Source: Ceratopteris richardii (lineage: Eukaryota > Streptophyta > Polypodiopsida > Polypodiales > Pteridaceae). Taken from it: DNA of 64,000 nucleotides. A program made the position numbers and the translations under genes. Each line of letters starts with the position of its first letter. The first letter of the stretch is position 1. This document shows positions 23,700-33,181 of the stretch, in pieces. The notes under the pieces were generated by a model. That model did not search any database. It was given only the letters and a program-made list of their open reading frames with translations, and was not told the DNA's origin. The stretch covers positions 89,372,995 to 89,436,994 of the forward strand of contig CM035441.1 in assembly GCA_020310875.1 (NCBI GenBank), read 5' to 3'.

Positions 23700-23957
23700 T
23701 TAACAATTACCTTGAAACATAGATTTTGTTTTATACAAAGTAGGAAACATTTTTAATTTAAGCTCTTGTACTAACAAATGTGAAATGAAGTTATGTGAAC
23801 TACCATCTTCATGTAAGATTTTAAGGAGTTTGATATTTATAGTACCTTGCATGCAAAGTAGAGAATGAAGAGACACATCATTACCCAAGGTACATAAGTC
23901 CTTCTCCAATGATTCCTTTGTCCAAACAAGAGGAATTTCTTCATTATGGACATCCAA
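23700..23957 (-). pseudogene. G2 aspartic protease (unit 1)
   Basis: The minus-strand frame contains LLCMQGTINIKLLKILHEDG followed by SSHNFISHLLVQELKLK, the Gypsy gag-associated retropepsin form (usual D-S-G-S-S-H-N-F-I-S). The catalytic motif appears as H-E-D-G-S-S, close to the expected D-S/T-G but altered by at least one residue, so activity is doubtful. It lies between gag and RT, as expected. Confidence 0.82.
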
Positions 23958-23959
23958 TG

Positions 23960-25010
23960 TTATGCAATTGAGCTATAGCAAGTTTCATGTTAAGAGCTCA
24001 CAATCAGCATCTCATTTTTGTATGTCTAGGTTTACCAAAATTCTAGGAGGTGATTCATGGTCGCTTTTGTTGGGGATCCATCGCTGAAGTTTGTAGGGTA
24101 GGTGGTTTGGTAGGTTGGAGAGATGAAGCAACAAGTGCAGTTGAGAAGTTGGATTGTGGTGGACGAGGAAAACTAGAGAAATATGGGGCATTAAAATTAT
24201 GTTTCATAAGAAGATTTAATTGAACAAAAAGTGTTCATTGACATGGTTGTGGTAGATGGATCGACTTTGTTATGGATTGGAATTCTTTCTTTGCATCATA
24301 AGGGAAAGATATACCCTCATTGAGGGTTGTAGGTCGTAGGGTGTGAAGCTTAGCTTGGATTCCCACCTCCAAACCATCTTCATATTTCCACTGCAAGCTA
24401 TCCTCCAGTACATCTTCAAGCATTTGAACCAATAGTAATTTTTTCTAGAACCGCTCCGTGCAGGTAGTGACGATATCACCCTCCTTCCATGTAAGGGTCT
24501 TCCATGCATGTCAAACATGTAAATGGTATTGAGGAGGAAGAAAAGAATCTTCACTTTATCTTGGAAAGTGTTCCACATTGTTGTATGCTATGTACTGTGT
24601 TGCAGGACATTCCACCAGAGTTGAGCTTTTACTACTAAATATTTAATGGAAAATTTGACTTTTTCACTTTCAACATATATTTCATTGATATAAAAATCAT
24701 AAAACTATGACAACCATGAAAGAACTAAAGGGCCATCCTTACAGTCATCAAACCATACAAAACTGGTAATTTTGAGCGCCAATCTTAGAATGCATTCCAT
24801 CCGACTGGGTAGAGACAACAACTTTGACCACCCTCATAAGGTTGTCTTCATCAGTTTGCATCTTCTGGAGTACTTCGTCGTGTTATCGGATCTCTTTCTA
24901 AGCACCTCCAAGTTCATGTCATAGGAGCTCGAGTTGTTGCTTGAGTGTTACCTCAGCTAGAGGTTACTCACTGAAATCCTCTATGGTGTTCGTAGGGTGC
25001 ATAAGTATGT
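23960..25010 (-). pseudogene. gag: G2 gag region (unit 1)
   Basis: The minus strand holds fragments such as YGRVISSLP-like DMHGRPLHGRRVISSLPARS and FKCLKMYWRIACSGNMKMVW, with WRWESKLSFTPYDLQPSM, lying between the leader and protease. Position and the ELQ/hydrophobic pattern indicate capsid gag. The frames are heavily interrupted and no zinc knuckle could be identified, so the assignment rests mainly on context. Confidence 0.55.
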
Positions 25011-25163
25011 AAAGAACAAAACCCTCTTGCTAGATATGTAAAAATAATTTTATGAGATTGGTTGAATTAAAATGTAAAATGAATGGTCATTTTTGAGAAT
25101 TTAAAAACTAAAAAAGAGATGAAAGTTGTGTTAAATATAAGAAAATAGAACTACAATGACAAC

Positions 25164-25240
25164 ACAAAGAGTTAGTATAGTGGTAGAACACATCCCTTGT
25201 GTGAGTGAGGTTGTGGGTTCAAATCCTTCCACTTTGGTGA
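25164..25240 (+). pseudogene. tRNA-like sequence with A and B boxes (unit 1)
   Basis: TAGTATAGTGG at 25173-25183 fits the RNA polymerase III A box. GGTTCAAATCC at 25216-25226 fits the B box consensus GGTTCRANNCC exactly, at tRNA-like spacing. In the unit 2 copy the ends AAAGAGG and CCACTTT pair at six of seven positions, like an acceptor stem. The anticodon arm is not clear. It is a tRNA pseudogene or the head of a SINE, lying between gag and the 5' LTR of G2. Confidence 0.5.
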
Positions 25241-25329
25241 ATATAAAACTCATTATTGCCACTCATAAATTAAAATTGGTTCACGCATAGCGAGCAGTCA
25301 CCAAGGGAGTCTTGCGTGCCAAAAATTCC

Positions 25330-25640
25330 AAAGTAATGCCTTATTTATGCCTTAATTTATGCCTAAGTTCTATGTCCTAGTCCATGTCTTAGTCGACATC
25401 TTAGCCGACACCTTAGAGTAAGCCGAAGGAGTAAGCTGAAGGAGTAAATGTAGATGTAAACATAGGTGTAAACATACATTTTGGTTCTGAAATTGAAACA
25501 AAAAATGAATCTAAAACTGAAACAGGAAACAGAAATGGAAATGAAAACAAAATCGGAACTGGAATTGGAATGGAATCCGAACCCGAATCGGAAGCAGAAA
25601 TGGAAACGAAAATGGAAAGGAACACCAAAATCAAAATTGT
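25330..25640. repeat. Six-base-periodic degenerate leader repeat of G2 (unit 1)
   Basis: From 25330 the sequence cycles through TTATGCCT/TTAGTCGACAT-type 12-mers, then GTAAGCCGAAGGA, then GTAAACATAGGT. From about 25475 it cycles through GAAACA/GGAAAT/GGAATC hexamers. Frames across it therefore read as alternating dipeptides (EMEMK/ELELE or FRFHF), which are artefacts of the 6-bp register. It lies just downstream of the primer site and is kept in unit 2 at about 43716-44026. Confidence 0.75.
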
Positions 25641-25718
25641 ATTGTGAACAAAGAACAATGAAACACAGAAAAATTGCCAAAGCGAACAGAAACAAACCCC
25701 TCTATAGTGATGCATGTA

Positions 25719-25732
25719 GGGTTTGATACCAC
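25719..25732 (-). other. Primer binding site of G2 (unit 1)
   Basis: On the minus strand GTGGTATCAAACCC directly follows the LTR end and resembles the initiator-Met site TGGTATCAGAGC. The unit 2 copy is at about 44105-44118. Confidence 0.7.
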
Positions 25733-26237
25733 TACTGTTAGGATCTTGCTCATGTGGACATAAAGGTTACGGATGTAGAATACACATAGAAAAATAGACA
25801 CGCCAAGAGACAAGATAGAATGTAGTAGTTGGTGCGGTCTTCCCTCATGCACTCTATTTTGACAGTCCACAGAGTGCATGTATTTATAGGAACTTTTGAT
25901 TATGTCGAAATACTGGTTACATGAGAGCGGCTTCAAAAAGCATGTGTGAAAGTAAAAGTTGGTAACATTTGTAGAAAGCCTTTGCTTTCAATATCAAAAA
26001 TTGCGGTCTACAATGCCCCTTATTCTAACCACTACTTTTCTAACTTTTTCTAACTATAGAACCCTCTACAGGTGTTTATTTACAAACTATATAAATTATA
26101 AATCGGATTACTGATGTCTTGTCTTTCACGCGCTCACCATCCTTCATCTACTATATCAGAAACAAAAAGCACATTAATACATTAATAAATTAACACTCCA
26201 ACAATTCCTTGTATAGCACATTCCATAATTCATAACA
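25733..26237 (-). repeat. 5' LTR of G2 (unit 1)
   Basis: About 505 bp, starting TGTTATGAATTATGG on the minus strand. A likely TATA box (CCTATAAATA, 25881-25890) and the transcript-like CACTCTGTGG follow, and it ends in GATCCTAACA plus three bases. Limits were set by comparison with the solo LTR at 50931-51720, which has clean ends and a target duplication. It lacks about 290 bp of U3 repeats present in that copy. Confidence 0.88.
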
Positions 26238-27139
26238 ATAAATGAGTAGATTCAATAAAATTGTTTCAAGTTTAGAAAACGAACTACTTAGTATTTCGTA
26301 TGGATCATCAGGGAGAATATGCCGAAAACTTTCCATGTCATGTCATGCTATTTTTCTGCGCTTATCAGAAATGAATATTGGTTACAATTCGCATGTAATA
26401 CTACATTTCTTTGTTTTATTGTCCCTTGAATAACGTGAACCCTAAGGGCGGTGTACTAATGCATGAAACTCTGGCACAAACGGTCCTAACATTCCCTATT
26501 GCTGAAACAAATATCCGATTCATCCACGGAGCCCATATGTTCGCCACATGTGATTTCTGTAGTGGAAACCGCCATGTGTATAAACGTCCTACGATGTTCT
26601 TGTCTTTTCTCGTTCGCTTTTCCTTCAAAATGTGGATTATTCTTCTGTCTTCTACTTAATCATCTTATTCGGCATGCATATGTTCTCCTCTCTTTTATGA
26701 TTGTGCTATTTACATCTTTTCTTAATTACCATTTCTCTTCTCTTTTATGATTGTGCTATTTACATCTTTTCTTGGTTACCCTTTCTCTTCTCTTTTCTTG
26801 ATTGTGCTATTTAGATCTTTTCTTGATCGTGTCCAACATTTCTCGTTTGCAAACACAAGTTCTCGTTTGCAATCGTTACTTTGTTGTGTTTCAACGATTG
26901 CCTCTTAATATGTCTCTGACAGATAGACGAAGGTGCTCTTTCGCGGTTGGAATTCCCTTCCTTTTCTTCTTTCTGCACATTCTATACTGGAAATGATTAT
27001 TCAAGAATGTTCATTATTTAATCAAATTCTCTGGCCATGGCGCTTTGTGGAGTACTACAAGGGAAACGAATTTGTTAGTCATAGGCTGTCTGCGCAATCT
27101 CTACACAACGTGGGATAAAGTGTTCAACCCAGTTTTCAC
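26238..27139. other. Gene-like, non-repeat segment, first part (unit 1 copy)
   Basis: After the G2 LTR the base composition becomes more balanced, and frames such as 26411-26659 and 26933-27118 (WPWRFVEYYKGNEFVSH) show no retroelement similarity. I do not recognise the protein. A pyrimidine-rich 53-bp tandem repeat lies at 26690-26835. In unit 2 the same DNA continues to possible exons at 45431-46047, whereas here it is cut at 27139. It may be a host-gene fragment carried along in the duplication, or simply the old insertion target of G2. Confidence 0.35.
26690..26835. repeat. Three tandem copies of a ~53-bp pyrimidine-rich unit (unit 1)
   Basis: The unit TTTTATGATTGTGCTATTTA followed by CATCTTTTCTT and a TACC/CTCTTCTC linker occurs three times with small changes. 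The matching array in unit 2 is at about 45070-45220. Confidence 0.88.
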
Positions 27140-27251
27140 AAGAATGTAGTTCCCATTATTCCATATTTCGGAAGCTCGGAATGGTGTTAAGCCCTTACCC
27201 CTTCTTACGATGTATGTTGTCAGGGCTTATGGACGGATTCCGGATGTGACG
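27140..27251. other. Spacer between the two composite units
   Basis: These 112 bp (starting AAGAATGTAGTTCCC) match neither the left flank of unit 1 nor the right flank of unit 2. By position they probably represent more of the G1 LTR that is missing upstream of 15645. No gene is present. Confidence 0.55.
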
Positions 27252-27606
27252 AATATGGAATAAGCAGATACGTAGAACGATAAAGAACGAAGTCTGTAAT
27301 CCTAAAGCCAAATTGTAGAAATGCTACTATAATGTAATCGCTTTCATCATCTGAAATCAAGAGTCTATTTTACTATGAAGCTATGATTCTGTGCACATTG
27401 TGTATGCTAGATTTTCTCTACGTGCAATCAATGTTATTGTAAGTAAGGAACAGAAATGCATGTTTATGGTATTTGAATTCGTAAATCCTCGTTCTCGAAC
27501 CTCTATATTAGCTAATGTTAGTCTGTAGGAAATCAATACACCAAACACATGGCGACCACGATAGGATGGGGTAATAGAGCACAACACAAAGTGGATTGAT
27601 GCTAGT

Positions 27607-28860
27607 ATGAACTGGCAAGCAGTACTTACAAAAGCCTCATCAAATTATCTAGACAAATTTGTGGAGGAGACACTCACAACATTGAAGATTGAGGACATTC
27701 CTTTTGAGGATGCAATTACTATTAAAGAGGAAGTACAATTTTTGTGTGGAAACTGGAGTTTTAACCCCAAGCTTTTGAGGGATGTATTCTTTGAGTGGAA
27801 GGATGGTAAACTAGCTAAAGTATTGTGGCATGGGGAATTCAGCGGGACTGACCAGTAGAACAACTTGCATGAAGAGGAATACCCTGTAGAAGAAGGTAGA
27901 AGTAGTGGTAGTATAACCCGACCTGAATTGCGGTTAGCTTTAATACCCTTAAGACAAACCGCCACCTTAGATACACTTGTAACTCAATGGCAAACAGGCA
28001 ACCATTACTAGTGTTAAACTATACCCATTTTTTAGGGGCGATGGGATGAGGATCCAGATATGCACGTACAAACATTTGAGAATGAGTACTTATGTAACCA
28101 TCATAATATGCATGATAATTGGCATAAACTTATGGTGCTTCAGTCATGTTAGTTGGCGATGCTATAAAATGGCTTATTGAGTATGCTCGTGATTACTTTT
28201 CAACATATGATGAGTTGAAGGCGGCATTCTTAGAATGATTTCGGACTGCTAAGAGTATTTTGCAATTACATTCTTTACTTCAGTATATGCTGCAGAACGG
28301 GACGGTCAAGTAGTATGCATGGGATTTTAGATCTACACTATGGCACTTTCAGGCAGATAAATGTCCAATTGAGGAAATTCTAACCAAATTCTTTGTTGAT
28401 GGACTTCAACCACCCATGACAGAGAAAATATATATGTACACACATGAACAATCCCGTACGCTAGATCAGATTATTGACTTAGCAATCATGATGGATTCGA
28501 AGATGTAGTTTGCCAATTTGGGCTCTCAGAAGACAAATCTTGTATTCAGGAAAGGGGCGACCCTAAAGAAGCAGTGGTATTGCCTATGGTGTAGGAATGT
28601 GGGCCATATTACAACCGATTGTGCACTTAACCAGGTCTTTTGTTCTATTTGTAACACAACTAATCACAGTTTGGAGGAATGTCTCTTTAATGAGCGAAAT
28701 ACCTTGGTGGCTATTGCGCAAGTAGAAGTACCTTCTTGGAAAGAGAATTTAACTAGGCATAAGCCCCAAGTTTCCACCAGACAATGGCAGAATGGTCAAG
28801 ATGCTAAACTTACTTGACCATTTCATTTTCCAAATTCATAGAAATTTCCGGAGCAACGAT
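27607..28860 (+). pseudogene. gag: G1 gag with two zinc knuckles (unit 2)
   Basis: The frame MNWQAVLTKASSNYLDKF stops at 27856-27858 as in unit 1. The C-terminal part is better preserved: one frame (28518-28817) carries both knuckles, CLWCRNVGHITTDC (28581-28622) and CSICNTTNHSLEEC (28641-28682). Both follow C-x2-C-x4-H-x4-C with six residues between. The capsid part in between has several stops, for example after LKAAFLE near 28236. Confidence 0.82.
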
Positions 28861-29132
28861 GTGGCTTCCGTCAAACTAGACAAGAGTTTGGCAAAGGAAA
28901 GATATTTCAACAACTTAGGCCAGGTCACCCTGATAATCATCCAATTCAATTTCAGTTCTTTCTACAATATGGTCATAGACAGTGGGAATGTGAGGAGGCT
29001 AAGGAATACGATGAGCAAAAGCAAGAAGCAAAGATCAAGGCACCTATGGCCAATGTGGTGACTTTGGAGTGCTTCGGGTCGATGGCATCAATATTCACCC
29101 GGTCTTAGAAAGAGTATTCCAATGAACAAGAA

Positions 29133-29703
29133 GTGGAATACTTAACTCTTGCAGAACAAAAACAAACTTTGAAGAAGGTAGTGCAGTGGGCTATGGAGCA
29201 CCTACCACACTATGTGGACTCTCCACTATTTCCAATGGAATCTTCCAGAAACAATTGTACAAAAAGTACAATTGGTATGGAATCTAAAGAATTCTTGCAA
29301 GATCCATCGATTAGTCTTGGACCGAGTATAGGTCTAGCACAAAAACAATGGTCGGATTGGCGGAAGCAAGGGTATAAAGATTATGACACACTAGTAAATA
29401 AGGAGTATTGTCAAGTTCTATAGGAATCACACATTAAATTGTCTTTAGGGGCATTGCTTGAAATAGTCCCAGCATTCCAAACCAGTTACTACAACAATTG
29501 CGGCAAAAATATACACCTTTTGAAAATTTGGAACCCTTAGTCTCAATGGTAAGGAATGTGCCGGACCGAATAGTACATTATGTGGTACCTATGATTACAC
29601 TACAATATTAAGATAAAGCTATTCGAAAGGTTTTGATTGATGGGGGTTCTAGTATGAACATTGCATCTGTTGGAGAAACAATCACTAACTGGACATATAG
29701 TTG
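29133..29703 (+). pseudogene. G1 linker and protease start (unit 2)
   Basis: Equivalent to 17526-18097. VLIDGGSSMNIASVGE is kept near 29635, but an in-frame TAA (29608-29610) sits about ten codons upstream and is absent in unit 1. Confidence 0.65.
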
Positions 29704-29749
29704 AAGGTAAAAGATTTAGAAGAAAACCACATGCCTATGTGAAGGGACA

Positions 29750-30723
29750 AATTCACAAGTGTATGATATTTGTAAAGTTAGTTCACTTTAGTTCTAGAAG
29801 TTTTTTAAAAGTCACAAGATTGAGAAAAACTTTATAAGTTAGTTTGTATCAACTGACGTGAATAGGAAGACAATGAGAGCGTGAGTTAGAACTCATTTTG
29901 TATGACTGAGAATAGTCGGGCTTCTCTGCGTGAGAAAGTACGTGTGCATTTCTGAGGTTTCATAGTTATGGAAAGATTTTATTAAACTTCTGTGTATAAG
30001 TCTTCTTCTTCCATCTCCAAAGTTTGTGTTGTGTGAAATGATTTCAGAAGTTGAAGTTTTCCAAGCAAGTCGATGTCTGGTATTGAGTTTGTGCTGATAA
30101 GTCATTGTTTTCATTCTCTGAGTGTTACCTATTGTTGAATCTTCTAAAAAACATGAAGTTTGTAGAGCAAGTCTATGCCTAGCATCGCGTTTCAGCATAA
30201 AGTCAATGCCTGGCATCGACTTCCCACATAAAAGTGGTCTTGCTCATGTCTTGTGTTCATAGGGTAATTCTGGTGCTGAAAAGGTGGTTAGAAAAGCTGA
30301 AAGTCGATGCCTGGCATCGACTTTTGGTTGCAAGTTGAGACTAAGCATCGAATTTTCATTTTTGGACAGTCAGACTTACTAAAACAGGCAAAAATTTCAC
30401 TTTTGGAAGTCATACAGTGTCATCTTCTGAAGGCTATTTCTTGAGTTCTAGAGATTTGTTTCTTGCATATCATAGCTTGTTGGAAATCTCTACTCATTTA
30501 GTTTCATCCATCAAAAGATCTTGGAGAAATAGTATTTGAGCTAAGAGAAATTAGCAAAATACTGAAGGTATGTCATTTGAGTGAGTGGAAAGTTCTAAAG
30601 AAGTAAAGTTCTTGGTCTTGGCTATTATTTCTCAAAGTTTGGAGTGGCAATGAGTTAGTGGTGACCATTGAGGTGTTCTAGTGTCGCATTAATTGATTTC
30701 TTGTGGTGTTTTACACATCAACA
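29750..30723 (+). repeat. 5' LTR of C2 (unit 2; left end approximate)
   Basis: Matches about 18150-19116. Palindromic motif copies lie at 30069-30087, 30171-30189, 30202-30220, 30303-30321 and about 30334-30352. The fourth copy is a perfect inverted repeat with 12-bp arms (30300-30311 and 30313-30324). The fourth copy in unit 1 has a mismatch. Confidence 0.62.
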
Positions 30724-30934
30724 AGAGGTATCATAGTAGAAAGTTTGTGAAGAGCAAAAGGCGGCAAAGGTACGAGAAGTTTTGGAAAGTTTTCCATTAA
30801 AGTTTGAAAGCTGAAGTATTTGAAGACACAAGGCATTAGAAAGTTACTTCAAAAGTATCTTCATACACAAAGAACTTCAAAAGGTATTATCCTTTATCCT
30901 TTAAGCTCACAGGTTGCAACAGAAGGAAAGGAGT

Positions 30935-31760
30935 ATGGCAGATCATATCTCCATTGACAAGTTACCCCGCATGGGTAATGAGAATGGAAGCCTTACTTAT
31001 GAGTAAGGATATCATGGTATATGTAATAGGTGAAGAAGAAAGAGGAGCTTGATGCTTTAAAGCATTGGCAGAAGAAGGATGCAACTGCAAAGGCATACAT
31101 TTACAACACAATCTTAGATCATTTGCTACCACACATCAGAGGATTGGAATCATCGGAAGATATATGGAATGCATTAGAGTATCATTTCCAAAGCACTAAT
31201 AAAGCAAGGAAAGCAAGTCTATGGTCAGATTTTACAACATTCAAGACGAAGCCAAGTCAAAATATTAGTGATTATGTCACTAAGATGAAGGATCTAGAAG
31301 ATAGTCTTGGATCCATAGATGAAGATATTGAGGATCACAAGTTGATTGCTAAATTACTTACAGGTTTGAGAGGAGATGAAAGGTGGAAACCTTTTGTCTT
31401 ATCAATAGAACTTTTATTAAATCATTATGTTCCAGATTTGAACCAGTTGCTTGGTTTGATGCTCACATTTGAGCAAGACTTGAAGGGAGATGGAGATAAA
31501 GGACAAAGTTCTGCAATGTACATGAAGAACAAGAAGAAAGGAGATAAAGGTAAAGCAAAGGATGAAGAAGAGTCAACTTCTCAAGTTTATTAAGCAAGAG
31601 GTAAGTAAATGCACTGGCAGAGGAAGACCAAGAGGTTTTGGAAGAGGAAGAGGTAATCAAAATAACAACAAGAAGGCTTGCTGGATCTGTGGTTTGAGTA
31701 ATCATTTGGCTCATGATTGTTGGCACAATCAACAATGATCAAATCAAAATCAGAATAACA
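30935..31760 (+). pseudogene. gag: C2 gag (unit 2)
   Basis: Starts ATGGCAGATCATATC at 30935. A 35-bp deletion near 31036, relative to unit 1, changes the frame after GEEE. The long frame 31030-31593 then carries KHWQKKDATAKAYIYNTILD and the conserved WSDFTTFKTKPSQNISDYVT block with Lys-rich KNKKKGDKGKAKDEEES. A TAA ends it before the CCHC knuckle CWICGLSNHLAHDC (31679-31720), which is followed by a stop. The TAA is shared with unit 1. Confidence 0.87.
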
Positions 31761-31927
31761 ATAGCAAAGGAAGAGCTAGAAGATATCAAAGTAATTTTCA
31801 AAGAGGTAGACAAAGTCAAAGAGGAGGCTATGGTAGAAGTGGAGGAAGAAGTTGGGGATAGAATCAATCCTACAACACCTTCTACTACAATTATGCAGAT
31901 GACACACAGAACGAAAGTCATACATCA

Positions 31928-32400
31928 TTGATGATGAATTCAATCAGCACATCAGATAAAGAATATCTAAATGTATTTTACATTGACTCTGGATGTTCTA
32001 ATCATTTGTCAAGAAACATAGAATTGATCTCAAAATTGGAAAAAGGTATTTCTAGTCATAGAGTTCAAACAGGTGATAATACCAGACATAGTGTACATTC
32101 AATTGGGAAAGGTAAAATGCAATAGTGGAGCAGATTTGCTAACCAATGTTTTGTATGTTCCCACAATACCTAAAAACTTGATTAGTATGGGACAGATAGT
32201 TGAAAAATGTTTTCAAGTCAGGCTTACAAATGAAGGAGTATTTGTTGAAGATCTAGAGAATGGATATAATCAGATTGTTTGTGGTAAGAATGAAGGTAGA
32301 CTCTTTACTTTAAGAGTGCAAGGGAACATTGGTCAAGCGTTGCTCACACATGGTGAAGGAGTGATTACAGAACTTGATCTCTGGCATAAGAGATTAGGTA
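31928..32400 (+). pseudogene. C2 aspartic protease and pre-integrase start (unit 2)
   Basis: VFYIDSGCSNHLSRNIELIS has the catalytic D-S-G (Asp codon about 31985). A frameshift near 32100-32125 moves to the frame holding LLTNVLYVPTIPKNLISMGQ and later ITELDLWHKRLG, the start of the zinc domain. One more frameshift occurs near 32400-32430. Confidence 0.87.
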
Positions 32401-32425
32401 TTTCAATGAAAGAGGAATTAAAGCT

Positions 32426-33178
32426 ATGGTTGCAAATCAATCAGTAGTAGGATTACCAAATGTGCATAGTCAACATATGGTTTATAAATGTGAAGCATGT
32501 CAAATGGGTAAAGTAGACAGGTTACCATTTCAAAAGAAAGGATTCAAACATGATGGAGTACTTGAACTTATTCATACAGATGTATGGGGACCAACAAAAG
32601 AAGGATCTATCAATGGCTCAAGGTACTATGTTCTTTTCATTGATGATGCTACAAGATGGATAACTTTATATGTTTTGAAGGAAAGATCAGAAGTGTTTGG
32701 AGCCTTCAAGAATTTTCATGCATATGCAGAGAGAGTCACAGGTCAAAAGCTTAAAAGATTGATGTCTGATGGAGGGGGAGAATACTTCTCCAAAGAGTTC
32801 AATGATTATCTTTGGAATGTAGGTATTAAGAGAGAAATAACGTGCAGATATACACCACAACAAAGTGGTGTAGCAGAAAGGAGAAATAGGACTTTGATTG
32901 AGTTTGTTAGAGCTATGCTGAAGGAGAAGAATTGTGCAAATTATCTTTGGGTTGAGGCTGTAAATACATCTACATATCTTGTGAATAGATTACCATGTGC
33001 AACTCTAAATGGAATGACTCCATATGAAGCTTGGTGGGGTAAGAAAACAACACTAGATCATTGTAGAGTGTTTGGATCAATTGCATATGCTTATGTGCCA
33101 TCACAACTTAGACATAAACTTGAACCAAAGGCACAAAAATATGTGTTTATTGGTTATGATGAAAAGCAGATGGGTTAG
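32426..33178 (+). pseudogene. C2 integrase with complete DDE triad (unit 2)
   Basis: After the HHCC remnant (KCEACQMGKVDRLPF), the catalytic residues appear intact: Asp in LIHTDVWGP (codon 32579), Asp in LMSDGGGEY (32768) and Glu in SGVAERRNRT (32876). The last two are separated by 35 residues, the D(35)E spacing of retroviral-type integrases. The C-terminal part runs through YEAWWGKKTTLDHCRVFGSI to FIGYDEKQMG before a TAG at 33176-33178. It is the least damaged catalytic domain in the window, although the polyprotein around it is broken. Confidence 0.88.
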
Positions 33179-33181
33179 AGG

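Larger units (their letters stand above)
20829..26237 (-). mobile_element. Ty3/Gypsy element G2 with internal deletion (unit 1 copy)
   Basis: Read on the minus strand, the order is 5' LTR (26237-25733), primer site, periodic leader, gag, protease, RT, RNase H, an integrase remnant and a truncated 3' LTR (21210-20829). Most of integrase, the polypurine tract and the first part of the 3' LTR are missing, so one deletion fused integrase to the LTR. A LINE 3' end is inserted in RT. Both duplicated copies share all of this. No matching target-site duplication was found. The RT signature FFDD and RNase H TDAS block mark it as Gypsy. Confidence 0.88.
15645..27139 (+). repeat. Composite duplication, unit 1 (internally deleted)
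   Basis: This segment is nearly identical, in the same orientation, to 27252-45525 except that 31837-38638 of unit 2 is missing. Matching stretches are 15645-20259 with 27252-31836, and 20264-27139 with 38639-45525. The deletion joint shows four extra T residues (20260-20263). Differences are mostly single bases. It contains G1, the LTR and gag of C2, all of G2 with its LINE insert, and the start of the gene-like segment. Confidence 0.93.
27252..29703 (+). mobile_element. Ty3/Gypsy fragment G1, unit 2 copy
   Basis: Same content as the unit 1 copy: partial LTR to 27549, primer site TGGCGACCACGATAGGAT from 27550, gag and a protease start. It ends at the same point before C2. The first gag stop is shared with unit 1, so it predates the duplication. 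Confidence 0.82.

Noticed and set aside
25164..25240. Functional tRNA gene
   Set aside because: The anticodon arm does not pair convincingly, the T stem has a mismatch and it sits inside a retroelement; called a pseudogene or SINE head instead.
25363..25726. Minus-strand frames rich in Phe/Arg/Ser and a plus-strand frame rich in Glu/Lys/Met
   Set aside because: They arise from the 6-bp periodic leader; both strands are open at once and no start or domain supports a gene.
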